58,956 nucleotides of DNA, from the NCBI RefSeq assembly GCF_019091455.1, contig NZ_JAGXJN010000014.1:88241-147196 (forward strand), given 5' to 3'. The position numbers were made by a program, and so were the translations under genes. Origin of the DNA: Chitinophaga sp. GbtcB8 (GTDB lineage Bacteria; Bacteroidota; Bacteroidia; Chitinophagales; Chitinophagaceae). The stretch's first letter is position 1. Each line of letters starts with the position of its first letter. Under the pieces are notes generated by a model. The model ran no database searches. It saw only the letters and a program-made list of their open reading frames with translations, and had not been told where the DNA came from. This document shows positions 18,324-26,671 of this stretch, in pieces.

Positions 18324-19988
18324 ATGAAATGGATCAACTTACTGGTATCGGCATGTTTGTTTTTATCACATGGGTCTGCAGCTCAAAAAGCCACTTCTCC
18401 CCAACCTTTTTATCGCCCTGCTGAAACAGCGGCTAAAACAGCCGGCCGTCCTAAGCTGGTAGTAGGCGTAGTGGTAGACCAGATGCGGTGGGACTATCTG
18501 TACCGTTATTACAACCGTTATACCGCTAACGGTTTTAAACGCTTGTTACGCGAAGGATTCTCCTGCGAAAATACGTTAATTAACTATGCGCCCACCATTA
18601 CTGCCTGCGGGCATACCTGTGTATATACCGGTTCCGTACCGGCAGTGCATGGCATTATCGGGAATGACTGGTGTAATGTACAGCTGCACAGGAACATATA
18701 CTGCGTGGAGGACAGCACTGTTAGCAGTGTAGGCGGTGGCGCCCTGGCCGGTAAAATGAGCCCCCGCAATTTGCTGGTAACCACTATTGGCGATGAGCTG
18801 CGTTTATCCAACAACTTCCAGAGTAAGGTGGTAGGCGTAGCCATTAAAGACCGCGGCGCTATTTTACCTGCCGGGCATAATGCTACGGCTGCTTACTGGT
18901 ATGATGGTACCAGCGGCAACTGGATCAGCAGCACCTATTACATGAATGCCCTGCCAGGCTGGGTGCAGAACTTTAATGGTCAGCAATGGCCCGGCCGGTA
19001 CCTGAAAGCGCCCTGGAACACGCTGTACCCTATTGGTACCTATAACCTTAGCACTGCCGATGAAAAGGCCTATGAGGGCAAATACAAAGGCGCGGACAAT
19101 ACCTCCTTTCCGCATGACCTGAGCGCCAATGCAAAATCCCTGATCGCCGCTACGCCCTGGGGTAATACCATGACGCTGGAATTTGCCAAAAAAGCGCTGG
19201 AAGCCTATAAATTGGGCAGTGGTGATGTAACAGACCTGCTGGCCATCAGCCTTTCCTCCACCGACTATGTGGGCCACCAATTTGGGCCTAATTCCATTGA
19301 AACAGAAGATACTTACCTGCGCCTGGATAAAGACCTGGCGGCCTTTTTTGATTACCTGGATAAAAAAATAGGTAAGGGGCAATATACTTTTTTCATAACA
19401 GCAGATCATGGTGTGGCGCACGTACCCGGTTTTATGGAAGAGAACAAAATGCCCGGCAAAACCTTCAATGATGTTACGCTTATTAAAAGCCTGAATGATA
19501 ATATTAATACCCGTTTTGGCATTGCTAAAGCCATACTGGGCTCCAGCAATTACCAGCTGTACCTGGACCATGCAGCCATTGCCAAAGCAGGTAAAACCCC
19601 AAAAGAGGTTGCGGATCTTATTATAGCCCAGGTGATGGAATTACCGGCAGTGGTGAATGCATTTCCTTTACAGGAATTAATGACCACTCCTTTACCGGAA
19701 CCTATGCGCACTATGCTGTTAAATGGCTTTAATGCCAAACGCGGCGGGGATATACAGCTGGTACTGGCGCCGGGATGGATAGAAGGCGGCCCTACCGGCA
19801 CTACGCACGGCCTCTGGTATCCCTATGATGCACATATTCCGCTGGTATGGATGGGCTGGGGCATTCCGGCCGGTAAAAGTAACCGCACTATTGGTATGAC
19901 GGATATTACCCCCACTCTGGCAGCACTGCTGCACATACAAATGCCCAGTGGTAATGTGGGTAAAGTAATTGAAGAAATAACGAAGTAG
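18324..19988 (+). CDS. PafA-type alkaline phosphatase
   Basis: Periplasmic or secreted phosphate monoesterase of the alkaline phosphatase superfamily, 554 aa with signal peptide (LLVSACLFLSHGSAAQ). First metal ligand is in VVVDQMRWD (D52). The nucleophile is Thr93 in PTITACGHT, with Asn114 in GIIGNDW 21 residues later as in PafA; K175 and R177 in AIKDRGAILPAG match the phosphate-contacting pair that marks PafA monoesterases rather than diesterases. Further metal ligands are in SSTDYVGHQFGP, TADHGVAHVPG and GTTHGLWYP. It scavenges phosphate from organic esters. It is monocistronic. Confidence 0.9.
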   Translation: MKWINLLVSACLFLSHGSAAQKATSPQPFYRPAETAAKTAGRPKLVVGVVVDQMRWDYLYRYYNRYTANGFKRLLREGFSCENTLINYAPTITACGHTCVYTGSVPAVHGIIGNDWCNVQLHRNIYCVEDSTVSSVGGGALAGKMSPRNLLVTTIGDELRLSNNFQSKVVGVAIKDRGAILPAGHNATAAYWYDGTSGNWISSTYYMNALPGWVQNFNGQQWPGRYLKAPWNTLYPIGTYNLSTADEKAYEGKYKGADNTSFPHDLSANAKSLIAATPWGNTMTLEFAKKALEAYKLGSGDVTDLLAISLSSTDYVGHQFGPNSIETEDTYLRLDKDLAAFFDYLDKKIGKGQYTFFITADHGVAHVPGFMEENKMPGKTFNDVTLIKSLNDNINTRFGIAKAILGSSNYQLYLDHAAIAKAGKTPKEVADLIIAQVMELPAVVNAFPLQELMTTPLPEPMRTMLLNGFNAKRGGDIQLVLAPGWIEGGPTGTTHGLWYPYDAHIPLVWMGWGIPAGKSNRTIGMTDITPTLAALLHIQMPSGNVGKVIEEITK

Positions 19989-20002
19989 ATAAGTCAAATG
20001 TG

Positions 20003-20066
20003 ATCATATGCTGATATGCTATGTGCTGGTATGGGTACCGGTATCGTTAGTATATCAGCATATTGA
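20003..20066. repeat. Inverted repeat with ATATGCTGATAT words
   Basis: ATCATATGCTGATATGC (from 20003) is complementary to GTATATCAGCATATTGAT (to 20067) with a ~30-base loop. It is directly behind the PafA gene and may stop transcription. A second word run (CTGCACATTTACG, CACATATCTGTACACC) follows at 20103-20140. Confidence 0.5.
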
Positions 20067-20158
20067 TTTTATACCGTATTGCAGCATAGGGGTTAATTAC
20101 CTATCTGCACATTTACGTATCCACATATCTGTACACCGGTTTGGAGCGTTTAATTAGT

Positions 20159-20175
20159 TTGAGATTTGGTCTCAA
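20159..20175. promoter_or_regulatory. Candidate operator TTGAGA-N5-TCTCAA
   Basis: A perfect 6-5-6 inverted repeat 50 bases before the enoyl-CoA hydratase start. Size and position would suit a dimeric repressor such as a TetR or MarR protein. No regulator is adjacent. Confidence 0.4.
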
Positions 20176-20225
20176 TTTAAGTAAATTGCTTTCCGGCCCC
20201 GGCCGGTGTATTTAAAAATGTAACC

Positions 20226-21023
20226 TTGTCACACAACCTTACAACTACCTTTTCATTCATTACCTATGAGGTGAAGAACCGTATTGCAACGGTTACCCTG
20301 AACCGGCCTGAAAAGCGTAATGCACTGAATGGCGCCATGGTAGCGGAGCTACAGCAGGCGTTTAAGCAAGCGGGGGATGATGACGCAGTAAAAGTGATCC
20401 TGCTGACAGGGGCCGGTGATGCTTTTTGCGCCGGCGCTGACCTGGAATACCTGCAACAACTACAGCAGAATACTTTTGATGAAAACCTGGCGGATTCCAA
20501 GGCCCTGATGCAGCTAATGCAGCAGATATACCATCATGATAAAATAGTGATAGCCCTGGTACAGGGGCATGCCATTGCAGGCGGTTGCGGGCTGGTAACC
20601 CTGTGCGACCTGAGCTATGCAGTACCGGAAGCCTTACTGGGTTATACCGAGGTAAAGATCGGGTTTATACCCGCGCTGGTATCTGTATTCCTGGTACGCA
20701 AAACAGGGGAGGGCCGTGCGCGGGAGCTGTTATTAACCGGTAAGCTGGTGAGCGCAGACAAAGCACAGGCCTATGGACTTATTAACGAAGTAGTACCCAA
20801 AGCAGATATAACCGACTACGTGAACAAGATAGCGGCCGGCTTATGTGAAGAAGCTGCTGCAAATTCTCTGAAAGTTACTAAACAATTGATAGGCATGGTG
20901 TTGGATAAGCCGCTGGATGAAGCCCTGGAACAAGCCGCCCGCCTGAATGCACAAACCCGTGAGCATGCGGAGTGCAGGAGGGGGATCCAGGCGTTTTTGA
21001 ATAAAGAGAAGTTAGCCTGGTAA
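20226..21023 (+). CDS. Enoyl-CoA hydratase/isomerase family protein (TTG start)
   Basis: A 265-residue crotonase-fold enzyme acting on acyl-CoA in fatty acid or branched amino acid breakdown. The oxyanion-hole segments are DAFCAGADLEYL near residues 63-74 and HAIAGGCGLVTLCDLSYA near 116-133; the active-site Glu region is TEVKIGFIPALVSV. Sequence style fits hydratases, including methylglutaconyl-CoA hydratase, but isomerase activity is not excluded. The frame has no ATG before residue 40, so the TTG at 20226, which keeps the conserved N-terminal strand, is taken as start. It may be controlled by the 17-base operator-like repeat upstream. Confidence 0.85.
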   Translation: MSHNLTTTFSFITYEVKNRIATVTLNRPEKRNALNGAMVAELQQAFKQAGDDDAVKVILLTGAGDAFCAGADLEYLQQLQQNTFDENLADSKALMQLMQQIYHHDKIVIALVQGHAIAGGCGLVTLCDLSYAVPEALLGYTEVKIGFIPALVSVFLVRKTGEGRARELLLTGKLVSADKAQAYGLINEVVPKADITDYVNKIAAGLCEEAAANSLKVTKQLIGMVLDKPLDEALEQAARLNAQTREHAECRRGIQAFLNKEKLAW

Positions 21024-21106
21024 GGAATTAATAATGAATAATTAAGAATTAATAATTGCAGGAAGTGTGGTGCGAGAGAAAGACCTATGAAAAATAAAAG
21101 ATAAAA

Positions 21107-21775
21107 ATGCACAGAAAATCACTCAACAAATGGCTGCTTATTTTTTTGATATGCAGTATGGCAGCAGGCCGTCTGTGTGCACAGCGTTTGGTGTCTGACA
21201 TGAAGATTGTGTACAAGCTGGAGCTGCCGCCCGAGCAGCTGCAGGCCGATGCGATGCTGGAAGGCAGTACTCTTACCCAATACATGCGCGGTCACCTGAG
21301 CCGGATAGATATGAACCTGAACGTGGTGCACTATACTTACCTGATTAACAGCAAAGAGCAGTCCCTGATAACATTGATCGATAACCATGGCGATAAATAC
21401 CTGATCCGTTCTGACAAGGAAGAATATGATAAGGAGCTGAAACAGTACACGGGCATCCGCTTTAAGGACGAAGCAGGTACCAAGGAGCTGCTGGGGTATA
21501 CCTGCAAAAAAGCCACCGGCATTATGCCGGACGGTAAAACCTTTGAAGTATACTATACCCCCGACCTGATACCGGAAAATAAACATTACAACCGGCGGTT
21601 TGTGAACCTGAAGGGAATGCCGCTGCAGTTTGAAATTATTACCCGCACCGGCGCTAAAATGAACGTAATAGCCACTCATATAGACTTACACCCGGTACCG
21701 GCCGCTTTATTTGAAACGCCTGTTTCCGGTTATAAAGTGATCAGCAAAGAGGAGCTGCAGAAAATGGGAAGCTGA
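21107..21775 (+). CDS. Secreted protein of the DUF4412/GLPGLI-like type (hypothetical)
   Basis: A 222-residue exported protein with signal peptide (LLIFLICSMAAGRLCAQ). The mature part is beta-rich: a conserved start SDMKIVYKLELP, then the core LLGYTCKKATGIMPDGKTFEVYYTPDL (glycosylation-free, one Cys), and a final VSGYKVISKEELQKM. The layout 'L-GY-C-KA...VYYT-DL' is common in Bacteroidota outer-surface proteins of unknown function. It is 84 bases after the hydratase and may be co-transcribed. Confidence 0.7.
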   Translation: MHRKSLNKWLLIFLICSMAAGRLCAQRLVSDMKIVYKLELPPEQLQADAMLEGSTLTQYMRGHLSRIDMNLNVVHYTYLINSKEQSLITLIDNHGDKYLIRSDKEEYDKELKQYTGIRFKDEAGTKELLGYTCKKATGIMPDGKTFEVYYTPDLIPENKHYNRRFVNLKGMPLQFEIITRTGAKMNVIATHIDLHPVPAALFETPVSGYKVISKEELQKMGS

Positions 21776-21911
21776 GTAAGGGGGAGATGAAATAGTTAAG
21801 GCCGGCGTTTTTATGGGCAAATGGTTGGTTATGATTTGTAATAAGGCGTTAGGCTGGCTGGGAGAGATTGGCGCAGGGAGGGCAGGGGACGTTAAGAGGG
21901 TTTGTACTAAT

Positions 21912-21947
21912 AAAAAGCCCGGAACATGGTTCCAGGCTTTCTTTTTT
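21912..21947. terminator. Bidirectional terminator between convergent genes
   Basis: AAAGCC-C-GGAA pairs with TTCC-A-GGCTTT across CATGG, with A-run on the left and T-run on the right. It can serve the plus-strand gene ending at 21775 and the minus-strand gene ending at 21969. Confidence 0.8.
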
Positions 21948-21968
21948 ATAAGTTAAAACTTATTAGCG

Positions 21969-22346
21969 CTATTTTAAAGGCAACAGGATCCGCAATTTAT
22001 GGAACTGCTGCATGTTAGTGGGCTGTTGTACCTGCACATTGTACGGCAGTACGAACGTTACATTCCCTTTTTTATAGGTCATTACGGACTTAATGTTCCA
22101 GGAAGTGGAGGATGTCAGCTTAAACTCAGAGCTTAAGGTACCGCTGTAGCGGAAACCATCAAGGCTGAGGTTAGTTTTGGGCATGGCCCCCAGTAAAAAG
22201 CGGTTTTCCGTCTTTTTAGCCACTTTGTCTTTATCACTGTTAAGCGCCAGGTCGTTTGCCCGTGCGGTCAGCACGCAGCAAATCAACATGCCTGCCAATA
22301 AACAGGTCAATGAAAAAGACTGCAATATGAAGGTTCTCGTTTTCAT
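21969..22346 (-). CDS. Small exported hypothetical protein
   Basis: A 125-residue protein with signal peptide (SLTCLLAGMLICCVLTARA) and a beta-strand-rich mature half ending VTFVLPYNVQVQQPTNMQQFHKLRILLPLK (given as the segments VTFVLPYNVQVQ and KLRILLPLK). A TAnnTTTG-like box (minus strand, 22355-22362) lies just before the start, making the leader very short. No family was recognised. Confidence 0.65.
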   Translation of the reverse strand: MKTRTFILQSFSLTCLLAGMLICCVLTARANDLALNSDKDKVAKKTENRFLLGAMPKTNLSLDGFRYSGTLSSEFKLTSSTSWNIKSVMTYKKGNVTFVLPYNVQVQQPTNMQQFHKLRILLPLK

Positions 22347-22462
22347 TGTATCTACAAATGTACAAACTTTTCAATATATCATATAACAAATTCTTAACGC
22401 AATTTACAACTATTTCCTAAAAATCTGTTAAAAATTCCATGAATGGCGTCCTTTTGTCTGCA

Positions 22463-22493
22463 TTTGCGTGGTTCAATAAAAGTATTATATTTA
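22463..22493 (+). promoter_or_regulatory. Promoter of the TPR gene
   Basis: TTTG (22463-22466), 19-base spacer, TATATTTA (22486-22493), a 7/8 match to TAnnTTTG. The start ATG at 22499 would be at or next to the first transcribed base. Confidence 0.55.
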
Positions 22494-22498
22494 CAATA

Positions 22499-23923
22499 AT
22501 GAATCAAGACTTTCCATTATTTAACGAGGATTTTGAGGAGCTTAGAGACTTGTTGCAGCAGTTTGAAAACCTCAGAGCTGGCCAGTCTCATTCCTTTTTA
22601 GACGAAGATTCCTTTGAGCAGATCATCGACTACTACGATGAGCATGACGAGCTGCCGAATGCAATTCAGGCGGCAGAAATAGCTATCGAACAGTTTCCCT
22701 ACTCATCCACCCTTTTACTGAAAAAAGCAAACCTCCTTATAGAAACCAAGAAATACCCGGATGCGCTGGAGCTGCTGGAAAAGGCCGCTATCCTGGACAG
22801 TACGGATATTAACCTGTACATCCTGCAAACGGATATTTACCTGGCCCTCAACCAGCACGAAAAAGCTGCTTCGGTGCTGGAGGAGCAGATCAAACAGTTT
22901 GACGGGGATGACCGCACAGAGCTGCTGCTGGAGCTCGCGGATGTGTATGATGACTGGGAGGAGTTTGACCGCGTATTTGACTGCCTGAAAATAGCCCTGG
23001 AGCATGATCCCAATAACGAGGAAGCCCTCCATAAGATCTGCTTCTGGACGGAATATACCGGGCGCAATGAAGAAAGCATCCGCCTGCATACCCAGATCAT
23101 TAACGACCACCCGTATAACCAGCTGGCCTGGTTTAACCTGGGTACTGCCTACCAGGGGCTAAAGCTGTATGAAAAGGCCATAGATGCCTATTTGTATGCT
23201 GTAGCCATTGATGAAAAGTTCGACTACGCTTACCGCAATATGGGCGATGCGTATATCCGCCTCCGTAAGTTCCAGGAAGCTATTGAAGTGTTGCAGAAAC
23301 ACCTGGAAATAGCCAAACCGGAAGACGTGATCTATGAAGCCATAGGTCACTGTTACGAGAAGATGCGCAAATTTACCCAGGCCCGCTATTACTACCGCAA
23401 GGCATCGCACTTAAGCCCGCAGGATGATAAGCTGTATTATAAGATAGCTGTTGCCTATATGATGGAGGCCAACTGGGAAAATGCCGTAAAATCCATCGCC
23501 AGCGCGCTTAAGATCAACAAAGGCAGCTCTGAATATTTCATAGCCCTGGGCCAGTGTTACCTGGAGCTGGGCAAGAATAAAGATGCGCTGATCCAGTTTA
23601 TGAGCGCCCTGCGTATTAAACCGCAAAGTGTTACCACCTGGCAGGAGTTTATCCGCGCGCTGTATGTAGCCCGCTTTTTTGATGAAGCCATAGTGCAGCT
23701 GGATGAGGGCGAGCAGAAGCTGGGCCGCAAGCCGGTATTTATTTATTTCCGTGCAGCGGTATTGATCACAACCGGCCGTACCAAAGAAGGCCTGATACAG
23801 CTGGAAACCGCGCTGCAGCTGGCCCCCCGTCAATTGAAAAAGATGGTGGAGCTGGACCCTACGCTTTTGCAGCATACCAGCGTGGTAGAGCTGATAGCCC
23901 GGTATAGGAAGAAAAAAAAATAA
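22499..23923 (+). CDS. Tetratricopeptide repeat protein
   Basis: A 474-residue, probably cytoplasmic scaffold protein made almost wholly of TPR helices. Repeats are visible as A..AYFNLGTAYQGLKLYEKAIDAY-like units, for example at LAWFNLGTAYQGLKLYEKA, YAYRNMGDAYIRLRKFQEA and YFIALGQCYLELGKNKDA, covering about residues 60-440. The acidic N terminus (MNQDFPLFNEDFEELRDLL) fits Bacteroidota TPR proteins of unknown partner. The ATG at 22499 is preferred over the in-frame codon at 22439 because the promoter lies between them. Confidence 0.85.
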   Translation: MNQDFPLFNEDFEELRDLLQQFENLRAGQSHSFLDEDSFEQIIDYYDEHDELPNAIQAAEIAIEQFPYSSTLLLKKANLLIETKKYPDALELLEKAAILDSTDINLYILQTDIYLALNQHEKAASVLEEQIKQFDGDDRTELLLELADVYDDWEEFDRVFDCLKIALEHDPNNEEALHKICFWTEYTGRNEESIRLHTQIINDHPYNQLAWFNLGTAYQGLKLYEKAIDAYLYAVAIDEKFDYAYRNMGDAYIRLRKFQEAIEVLQKHLEIAKPEDVIYEAIGHCYEKMRKFTQARYYYRKASHLSPQDDKLYYKIAVAYMMEANWENAVKSIASALKINKGSSEYFIALGQCYLELGKNKDALIQFMSALRIKPQSVTTWQEFIRALYVARFFDEAIVQLDEGEQKLGRKPVFIYFRAAVLITTGRTKEGLIQLETALQLAPRQLKKMVELDPTLLQHTSVVELIARYRKKKK

Positions 23924-23946
23924 AAGATAAAAATTAAAGATAAGTG

Positions 23947-23985
23947 CCTGTTCCGATCCATTGGGACAGGTTTTCGTTTTTTTAG
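23947..23985 (+). terminator. Terminator of the TPR gene
   Basis: CCTGTTCC and GGGACAGG around an eight-base loop, followed by TTTTCGTTTTTTT, 24 bases after the stop. Confidence 0.8.
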
Positions 23986-24150
23986 GGAAATGTGTTGAAA
24001 CGGAGTTTAAGGGGCATGCGGGAATGCATAATCATAAATTAATCCTGTTGTTTGGCTGCCCTGCCGAAAAGCAGCTTATAAATTAGAGATAGTTCTTATT
24101 TTTGCGCCGGTTTTCCACTTTGGTTTGACTTGGCATAAATAACAGACAGC

Positions 24151-24915
24151 ATGAATTTCAATCTTACTCAGCTCCCGGACCGTACAAAGCAGCCCCGCAC
24201 CCATGGGTTAACCATGGTAATGGATAAAGGCCTTAGCGTGGAAGAAGCCCGCAACTTTTTGTCAGTGGCGGCACCTCATATGGATATACTGAAGCTGGGC
24301 TTCGGCACTTCTTTTGTTACGCCCCGGCTGCGGGAAAAAATAGAACTATACCAATCGCATAACATACCGGTGTATTTTGGGGGCACCCTGTTTGAAGCCT
24401 TCCTGATCCGCAACCAGCTGAATGAATATATTAAAGTGGTGCAGGACTACGGCATTACCTACATGGAAGTGTCCGATGGTTCCATTACCATACCGCATGC
24501 GGAAAAGTGCGGTTATATTGAAAAGCTGTCCAAACTGGGGCTGGTGCTGAGCGAAGTAGGGTCCAAAGATGCAGAACATATCATTCCTCCCTATAAATGG
24601 ATAGAGCTGATGCGTGCAGAGCTGGAAGCCGGCGCCACCTATGTAATTGCCGAAGCCCGCGAAAGCGGTAACGTAGGCATTTACCGCGGCAGCGGCGAGG
24701 TACGTGAAGGTTTGGTACAGGAAATATTAACACAGATCCCGGCAGAAAAGATCATTTGGGAAGCACCGCAAAAAGCGCAGCAGCTCTACTTCCTGGAGCT
24801 GGTAGGCTGTAATGTGAACCTGGGCAACCTGGCCCCGCATGAAGTAATAGCCCTGGAAGCTATGCGTATAGGCCTGCGTGGTGATACGTTCCACCTATTC
24901 CTTGATAAAGAATAA
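24151..24915 (+). CDS. Phosphosulfolactate synthase (ComA) family protein
   Basis: A 254-residue TIM-barrel protein of the ComA family, which adds sulfite to phosphoenolpyruvate to give phosphosulfolactate. The family core is seen in LTMVMDKGLS near residues 20-29, DILKLGFGTSFV near 45-56, VYFGGTLFEAFL near 71-82, YMEVSDGSITIP near 101-112, and the C-terminal EAPQKAQQLYFLELVGCNVNLGN region. In methanogens this starts coenzyme M synthesis; in Bacteroidota the downstream use is not settled, with sulfonolipid supply an obvious possibility. A TATTTTTG box lies at 24097-24104. Confidence 0.8.
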   Translation: MNFNLTQLPDRTKQPRTHGLTMVMDKGLSVEEARNFLSVAAPHMDILKLGFGTSFVTPRLREKIELYQSHNIPVYFGGTLFEAFLIRNQLNEYIKVVQDYGITYMEVSDGSITIPHAEKCGYIEKLSKLGLVLSEVGSKDAEHIIPPYKWIELMRAELEAGATYVIAEARESGNVGIYRGSGEVREGLVQEILTQIPAEKIIWEAPQKAQQLYFLELVGCNVNLGNLAPHEVIALEAMRIGLRGDTFHLFLDKE

Positions 24916-25036
24916 TTACGAATTGTCAATTACGGATTACGAATTAGGTACTGCAATAAAATAGGTATCTTACTTTTATGCAGGAAACCTGCCTTTTCAG
25001 GTACACAATTCGTAATTCGTAATTCCTAATTGAAAA
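24916..25036. repeat. AATTCGTAATT-type inverted repeat
   Basis: Left arm (24913-24950) repeats AATTACGAATT; right arm (25002-25035) repeats its complement AATTCGTAATT. Between them a small hairpin CAGG-AAA-CCTG and a TTTTCAGGT remnant are found. The whole spacer between the ComA-like gene and aroE is this element. Short copies of the same word occur at 27352, 45705 and 49300. Confidence 0.65.
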
Positions 25037-25039
25037 TTC

Positions 25040-25774
25040 ATGAAAGTATACGGTCTAATCGGTTACCCGTTGAGCCATTCTTTTTCCAAAGGATTTTTTG
25101 CAGAGAAATTCCAGCGGGAAGGGATCACCGGCTGTGTGTATGAGAATTTTCCACTAACCAGCATCAGTGAGCTGCCGGCATTGCTGGAACGTACAGACCT
25201 GTATGGCATTAACGTTACCATTCCCTATAAAGAAGCGGTACTGCCTTTCCTGGATGAATTTAGCCCTGCCGCAGAGCAAATAAAAGCGGTGAACTGCATC
25301 CGTTTTCATAAGGGTAAAAGAATGGGATTTAATACGGATGTAATTGGTTTTAAAAGATCTTTACTGCCGTTAATAAAACCGCATCATACCCATGCGCTGG
25401 TACTGGGCACAGGCGGTGCTGCCAAAGCCGTAATGTTTGTGCTGGAAGAGCTGAACATTCCCTTTACCGTAGTAAGCCGCAGCGCGCAACCCGGCACCGT
25501 GGCTTATGAGGCAGTGGATGCCACTGTTGTTGAAATGCATACGATCATCATTAATACCTCGCCCGTAGGCATGTACCCGCAAACAGATGCGGCGCCTGCA
25601 CTGCCGTATGATGCTATTACCCGTCATCATTTGTTATATGACCTGATCTATAATCCTGCTGAAACATTGTTCCTGCAAAAAGGTGCGGCAAAGGGAGCTG
25701 TTACCAAGAACGGCCATGAAATGCTGGTGCTGCAGGCGGAGGCCAGCTGGGAGATATGGAATGAGAAGCCGTAA
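25040..25774 (+). CDS. aroE: Shikimate dehydrogenase
   Basis: NADPH-dependent reduction of 3-dehydroshikimate in aromatic amino acid synthesis. 244 aa, slightly short but complete. Substrate-binding SHSFSK is at residues 12-17, the catalytic pair is Lys64 (NVTIPYKE) and Asp100 (FNTDVIGF), and the NADP site is VLGTGGAAKAV near residues 121-131. The SPVGMYP and KNGHEMLVLQA segments close the active site. It is monocistronic between two repeat-rich spacers. Confidence 0.93.
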   Translation: MKVYGLIGYPLSHSFSKGFFAEKFQREGITGCVYENFPLTSISELPALLERTDLYGINVTIPYKEAVLPFLDEFSPAAEQIKAVNCIRFHKGKRMGFNTDVIGFKRSLLPLIKPHHTHALVLGTGGAAKAVMFVLEELNIPFTVVSRSAQPGTVAYEAVDATVVEMHTIIINTSPVGMYPQTDAAPALPYDAITRHHLLYDLIYNPAETLFLQKGAAKGAVTKNGHEMLVLQAEASWEIWNEKP

Positions 25775-25809
25775 TTAATAATGAATAATTAAGAATTAAT
25801 ATACCGGCA

Positions 25810-26601
25810 TTACTTAATCAGATAGTATACGCAGGTAGTTACAAAGTTCCGCACAAAAGGTAAGTGTGTTACAGGGCCCCACTGGGTGCGGGGTTGCAGC
25901 CCGAACTTATATTTATAAATAGGATTAATGAGGTAATGTTTTTTAAGTGTTACCGTAAATCCCTGCTGCTTCACTATTTTCTCAAAACGTTCAATAGAAA
26001 TACCGGTATCCTTTATTTCCATTAGCTCCTGTATGGTGCTGCTATGCTCACCGCCTGCTTTCAGCAATGCGCGGTATAAAGGGCGTGGCAGCAAATGTAT
26101 GTAAGGCAGCATGCTTAATACCTTGCTGTTACAAATCTGCTGGTGGCCGCCATGCGGCATATACCAGGGCGGAAATCCAAAGTACACCTGCCCGTTGGGT
26201 GTGAGCAGGTTTTTCAGGTAACCAATGATCTTTGACTGATCCGGGATATGCTCAATAGCATCTTTGAGGATGATGAGATCAAAAGAATTTCTGAACTCAC
26301 CCAGGAAATCAACGTCGTAAATATTTTTGGAGATAAGGCGCAGCTGCCCGCTCTGTACATAACTACTTAAGAAATTATTGGCCAGCTCAATACGGATGGG
26401 ATCCAGGTCTACCCCTACACACTGGCAGCCCTTTTCCAGCAGGGGTGTTAATACACCGCCTTCCCCGCAGCCTATTTCCATTACGCGCATACCGGGCACT
26501 AAAGGCATGGCCTGTTCAATGAACGGAAGTACGTAGGTGCGCGAGTTATCTACCTGTTGCTGGTACCGGAGGTTGGCGTCTTTATGCTGTTGTAAGGCCA
26601 T
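25810..26601 (-). CDS. Class I SAM-dependent methyltransferase
   Basis: A 263-residue cytoplasmic methyltransferase with a Rossmann fold: motif I MEIGCGEGGVLTPLL near residues 41-55, the acidic motif II VGVDLD, motif IV DLIILKDAIEHIP near 107-119 and YFGFPPWYMPHGGHQ behind it. The C-terminal part (PRTQWG, FVTTCVYYLIK) is basic and slightly hydrophobic. The substrate is not evident; the arrangement resembles small-molecule or lipid methyltransferases. It is divergent from truB with about 70 bases between the starts. Confidence 0.85.
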   Translation of the reverse strand: MALQQHKDANLRYQQQVDNSRTYVLPFIEQAMPLVPGMRVMEIGCGEGGVLTPLLEKGCQCVGVDLDPIRIELANNFLSSYVQSGQLRLISKNIYDVDFLGEFRNSFDLIILKDAIEHIPDQSKIIGYLKNLLTPNGQVYFGFPPWYMPHGGHQQICNSKVLSMLPYIHLLPRPLYRALLKAGGEHSSTIQELMEIKDTGISIERFEKIVKQQGFTVTLKKHYLINPIYKYKFGLQPRTQWGPVTHLPFVRNFVTTCVYYLIK

Positions 26602-26638
26602 AAGGTGCTAAAATAATAAAAAAGCGGCAAGGTGCAAG

Positions 26639-26667
26639 TTGTGGGCTGGCATGGTTCATTATCTTTG
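26639..26667 (+). promoter_or_regulatory. Promoter of truB
   Basis: TTG (26639-26641), 18-base spacer, TATCTTTG (26660-26667). The ATG at 26672 follows after four bases, suggesting a leaderless or nearly leaderless message. Confidence 0.5.
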
Positions 26668-26671
26668 CGCC

